Shown one piece after another: positions 6,288-8,911 of a stretch of 8,911 nt of DNA. The notes under the pieces were generated by a model that did not search any database, had not been told where the DNA came from, and saw only the letters and a program-made list of their open reading frames with translations. Positions within the stretch are counted from its first letter, which is position 1. Every line of letters starts with the position of its first letter. Made by a program: the position numbers and the translations under genes. The DNA is from Actinomycetota bacterium. GTDB lineage: Bacteria > Actinomycetota > Thermoleophilia > UBA2241. Location: positions 1 to 8,911 of the forward strand of contig JAAYBE010000223.1 in the NCBI GenBank assembly GCA_012719015.1, in the 5' to 3' direction.

Positions 6288-7220
6288 GTGAAGAACCTCG
6301 TCCTCATGTTCCCCGGCCAGGGGTCGCAGGCGGTCGGCATGGGCTGCGACCTCGTCGCCGCCGATTCCACCATGCGCGCGACCTACGCCGAGGCGTCCGA
6401 GGTGCTCGGCTTCGACCTGCAGGGCCTCTGCAGCGAGGGTCCGATGGAGCGCCTCAGTCGCACCGACCTCACGCAACCCACACTGCTGGCTGCGTCGGTC
6501 GGGATGTTCCGCATCCTGGAGCGCGACGGCCTGCGCTTCGACGTCGCCATCGGCCACAGTCTGGGCGAGTTCACGGCGCTGGTGGCGACCGGGGCGGTGG
6601 CGTTCGAGGACGCCCTGCGCGTGGTGCGGCGGCGCGGGCAGGAGATGCTGCGCGCCGCCGAGGCCAACCCCGGCGGGATGGCCGCCGTGCTGGGCCTGGA
6701 CGACCCGGTCGTGGAGGAGCTCTGCGACGGCGTGGACGGTGTATGGCCGGCGAACTTCAACAGCCCGGGCCAGGTGGTCGTCAGCGGTACCGGGCCGGCG
6801 CTCGAGACGCTCTCCGAGAGGGCGCGCGCCGCCGGAGCGAAACGGGTCGTCCGTCTGCCGGTCAGCGGCGCCTTCCACTCGCCGTTGATCGAGTCCGCAC
6901 TCGAGCCTCTGCGCGAGGAGTTCGAGCGTGTCGAGTGGTGCACGCCGGACCCGGCGTTCTTCTCCGGCTGCACCGTGCGCTACGAGGCGACCGGCTTCGA
7001 TCGCCTGCTGCAGACGCAGCTCGTCTCGCCGGTGCGTTTCCGTCAATCGGTGAAGACCCTGTACGAGCAGGGATATGATTCTTTCCTGGAGGTCGGTCCG
7101 GGCGGCGTGCTCACCGGCCTGGTCAAACGCATCGAGCCGCGGGCGCAGACGGCACGCGTCTCCGACAGGGAGACGTTGCAGGCGGTGCGCGACGACGGCC
7201 GCTATCTGGAGGTCATGTGA
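6288..7220 (+). CDS. fabD: Malonyl-CoA:[acyl-carrier-protein] S-malonyltransferase FabD
   Basis: FabD moves malonyl groups from CoA to ACP to supply extender units to FabH and FabF. The 310-aa protein has FPGQGSQAVGMG (8-19, oxyanion glutamine), the nucleophile motif GHSLGEF with Ser91, the RRRG arginine region (114-117) that holds the malonyl carboxylate, and His197 in GAFHSPL. Late family motifs PVRFRQSV and EVGPGGVLTGLVKR are present. The start is GTG 6288, placing the protein directly at the conserved KNLVLMFPGQG; no good RBS is visible in the 9-base gap, so translation may depend on coupling to fabH. The 3' end overlaps fabG by 4 bases. Confidence 0.95.
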   Translation: MKNLVLMFPGQGSQAVGMGCDLVAADSTMRATYAEASEVLGFDLQGLCSEGPMERLSRTDLTQPTLLAASVGMFRILERDGLRFDVAIGHSLGEFTALVATGAVAFEDALRVVRRRGQEMLRAAEANPGGMAAVLGLDDPVVEELCDGVDGVWPANFNSPGQVVVSGTGPALETLSERARAAGAKRVVRLPVSGAFHSPLIESALEPLREEFERVEWCTPDPAFFSGCTVRYEATGFDRLLQTQLVSPVRFRQSVKTLYEQGYDSFLEVGPGGVLTGLVKRIEPRAQTARVSDRETLQAVRDDGRYLEVM

Positions 7221-8023
7221 GCAGCGCACACAGCGAGGTCGACGGTCGTGGCCCCGAGGGCGCCTCGTTCGGCGGCAAGCTCGACCTGACCGGCGCCGTC
7301 GCGCTCGTCACCGGCGCCGGCCGCGGCATCGGCCGCGGCATCGCGCTGGCGCTGGCCGGCGCCGGCGCCGACGTGGCCGTCAACGACTTCGCCGATGAGG
7401 AGGCCTGTGCGGCCGTCGCTGCCGAGGTCGAGGCGCTCGGACGCAGGGCGCTCGTCGTCATGGCGGACGTCTCCGACGAGGAGCAGGTGAACGGCATGGT
7501 CGAGAGGGTCGAGAAGGAGCTCGGTCCTCTCTCGGTGGTCGTCAACAACGCCGGCATCACGCGCGACAACGTGACCATGATGATGGACCCTGCGGACTTC
7601 GACGCGGTGATCGCCACGCACCTGCGCGGCACCTTCCTGGTGAGCAAGGCGGGGGCGCGCCGGATGTTCCGGCGTCGCAGGGGCTGTATCATCAACCTCT
7701 CGAGCGTGGTGGGTCGTCGCGGCAACGCAGGCCAGGCCAACTACGCGGCGGCCAAGGCGGGCGTCATCGGCCTCACCAAGTCGCTGGCCAAAGAGCTCGG
7801 CGCGCGCGGCGTGCGGGTCAACGCCATCGCGCCCGGGTACATCGACACGCCCATGACGCAGGCGCTTCCTGAAGAGGCGAGGCAGCTGATCGTGGACAAC
7901 ACCCCACTCAGGGTCATCGGCACCACCGACGACGTGGCCGCGGCCGTGGTCTTCCTCGCGTCCCCGGCGGCGAGGTTCATCACCGGCGTCACCCTGCCGG
8001 TCGACGGCGGCCTCGGGATCTGA
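7217..8023 (+). CDS. fabG: 3-oxoacyl-[acyl-carrier-protein] reductase FabG
   Basis: FabG is the NADPH-dependent reductase of 3-oxoacyl-ACP in FAS-II. The 268-aa short-chain dehydrogenase has the cofactor motif TGAGRGIG (32-39), NNAGITRDN (110-118), the active-site Ser163, Tyr176 and Lys180 in SSVVGRRGNAGQANYAAAK, and the C-terminal PVDGGLGI. It carries about 23 extra residues before the first strand compared with the E. coli protein. The tetrad asparagine (ETNL in E. coli FabG) is replaced by His135 (ATHLRGTF), a variant also seen in some other SDRs. GTG 7217 overlaps the fabD TGA, with GGAGG 4 bases upstream; a later start near the KLDLTG segment cannot be excluded. Its place between fabD and fabF supports fatty acid synthesis over another SDR role. 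Confidence 0.93.
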   Translation: MSSAHSEVDGRGPEGASFGGKLDLTGAVALVTGAGRGIGRGIALALAGAGADVAVNDFADEEACAAVAAEVEALGRRALVVMADVSDEEQVNGMVERVEKELGPLSVVVNNAGITRDNVTMMMDPADFDAVIATHLRGTFLVSKAGARRMFRRRRGCIINLSSVVGRRGNAGQANYAAAKAGVIGLTKSLAKELGARGVRVNAIAPGYIDTPMTQALPEEARQLIVDNTPLRVIGTTDDVAAAVVFLASPAARFITGVTLPVDGGLGI

Positions 8024-8039
8024 CTCGGCCGGGGGTCGA

Positions 8040-8911
8040 ATGACACACCAGCGCAGAGTCGTCGTCACGGGTCTCGGGGTCGTCTCCCCGATCGGCAACG
8101 ACGTGGACACCTTCTGGCGTCGCCTCGTCTCCGGCGAGTCGGGCGTCGGCGAGATCACGAGGTTCGACACCACCGACTACCGGGTCCGCATCGCCGCCGA
8201 GGTCCAGGACTTCGACGTCACGGACTTCATCGACAAACGCAAGGCCCGCCGTCTGGATCTCTTCAGCCACTACGCGGTCGCGGCGGCGATCATGGCGAAC
8301 GACGACGCCGGGCTCATGCCCTCGGCCGAGGCCGAGCGCGTCGGCGCCGTCATGGCCAGCGGGGTCGGCGGACTGCAGACGTTGCATGTGGAGACGGACA
8401 AGCTCCTGCACCAGGGGCCGGACCGCACGAACCCGCTGCTCGTCCCGATGATGATCCCGAACATGGGCGCGGCGCACGTCTCCCTCGAGCTGGGCACCAA
8501 AGGCCCGCTGAGTACCACCTGTACCGCGTGCGCCGCGGCGTCCGACGCCATCGGGTACGCGGCGCGGCTCATCCGCGACGACGTGGCCGACGCCATGTTC
8601 GCCGGCGGCAGCGAGGCGCCGATCAGCCCGGTGGGCGTGTCGGGGTTCGCCGCCGCCCGCGCGCTCAGCACGGACAACGACGACCCGCAGGGCGCCTCCA
8701 AACCGTTCGACCTGAAGCGGGACGGGTTCGTCATCGGCGAGGGCGCCGGCGTGCTGGTGCTCGAAGAGCTTCAGCACGCCCTCGCTCGCGGCGCCCGCAT
8801 CTACGCCGAGCTGGCGGGCAGCGGCATGAGCAGCGACTCCTTCCACATGACGCTGCCGGACGAGACCGGCGAGGCGCAGGGCCGCGCCATGCTCATGGCG
8901 CTCGCGGAGGC
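8040..8911 (+). CDS. fabF: 3-oxoacyl-[acyl-carrier-protein] synthase II FabF (3' end cut by window)
   Basis: FabF elongates acyl-ACP with malonyl-ACP. The first 290 residues are present out of an expected 410 or so. They include RRVVVTGLGVVSPIGNDV (5-22), the IPNMGAAHVSLELG region (139-152), the nucleophilic Cys164 in TACAAASDAIG, GGSEAPISP (189-197), the KPFDLKRDGFVIGEGAGVLVLEE block (221-243) and SSDSFHMTLP (264-273). The two catalytic histidines and the KS C-terminal lysine lie beyond the window. The ATG follows fabG by 16 bases, with a GGGGGTC-like RBS. No acyl carrier protein gene separates it from fabG. Confidence 0.94.
   Translation, partial: MTHQRRVVVTGLGVVSPIGNDVDTFWRRLVSGESGVGEITRFDTTDYRVRIAAEVQDFDVTDFIDKRKARRLDLFSHYAVAAAIMANDDAGLMPSAEAERVGAVMASGVGGLQTLHVETDKLLHQGPDRTNPLLVPMMIPNMGAAHVSLELGTKGPLSTTCTACAAASDAIGYAARLIRDDVADAMFAGGSEAPISPVGVSGFAAARALSTDNDDPQGASKPFDLKRDGFVIGEGAGVLVLEELQHALARGARIYAELAGSGMSSDSFHMTLPDETGEAQGRAMLMALAE

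Noticed and set aside
4674..7229. An 851-codon open frame on the minus strand across the fab genes
   Set aside because: It is antisense to fabZ, fabH and fabD, which are unmistakable. Its translation is low-complexity (rich in H, R, G, A, E) with no domain, as expected from GC-rich codon bias on the opposite strand.
1..8911. tRNA, rRNA, riboswitch or CRISPR features
   Set aside because: No cloverleaf-like segments, regular repeat-spacer pattern or recognisable riboswitch core was seen; almost all sequence is accounted for by coding genes and short gaps.

Overview
The window is GC-rich bacterial DNA, roughly 70% G+C by eye, with strong G/C bias at third codon positions, frequent GTG starts and tightly packed genes. 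This suggests an actinobacterium or a similar high-GC lineage. A non-pyrrolysine MttB homologue and a complete-looking type II fatty acid synthase (FAS-II) cluster would fit a deep-branching anaerobic or environmental actinobacterium, but the lineage is inference and no rRNA or tRNA is present to test it.

Region A (1-1234) is a minus-strand regulator, cut by the window edge, plus a divergent promoter region. The regulator is unusual. One uninterrupted frame encodes an IS1595-type transposase zinc ribbon and HTH, followed by a complete TetR HTH and a BetI-like ligand-binding domain. The intergenic DNA holds a perfect TTGACA -35 box facing right and a 14-bp inverted repeat that could be the operator.

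Region B (1235-3671) is a two-gene rightward unit: an MttB-family (trimethylamine/quaternary amine methyltransferase-like) protein and a divergent agmatinase/arginase-family hydrolase. The hydrolase keeps all metal ligands but has Tyr where the active-site His is expected. With the divergent BetI-like regulator, this looks like a small, possibly new, quaternary-amine or guanidino-compound catabolic cassette. No corrinoid protein or activating enzyme is visible nearby.

Region C (3672-8911) starts after a G+C-rich hairpin. It is one long rightward operon: ECF sigma factor, zinc-finger anti-sigma factor, fabZ, fabH, fabD, fabG and fabF (cut by the window end). Most junctions are 4-base or shorter start/stop overlaps, so the sigma/anti-sigma pair is physically and probably translationally coupled to the FAS-II enzymes. 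FabH starts chains from acetyl-type CoA and malonyl-ACP, FabD makes malonyl-ACP, FabF elongates, FabG reduces the 3-keto group and FabZ dehydrates. The enoyl reductase and acyl carrier protein are not in the window, and acpP is missing from its common place between fabG and fabF.

There are no RNA genes, CRISPR arrays, intact insertion sequences or long repeats that I can support, and no gene-free stretch reaches 300 bases.
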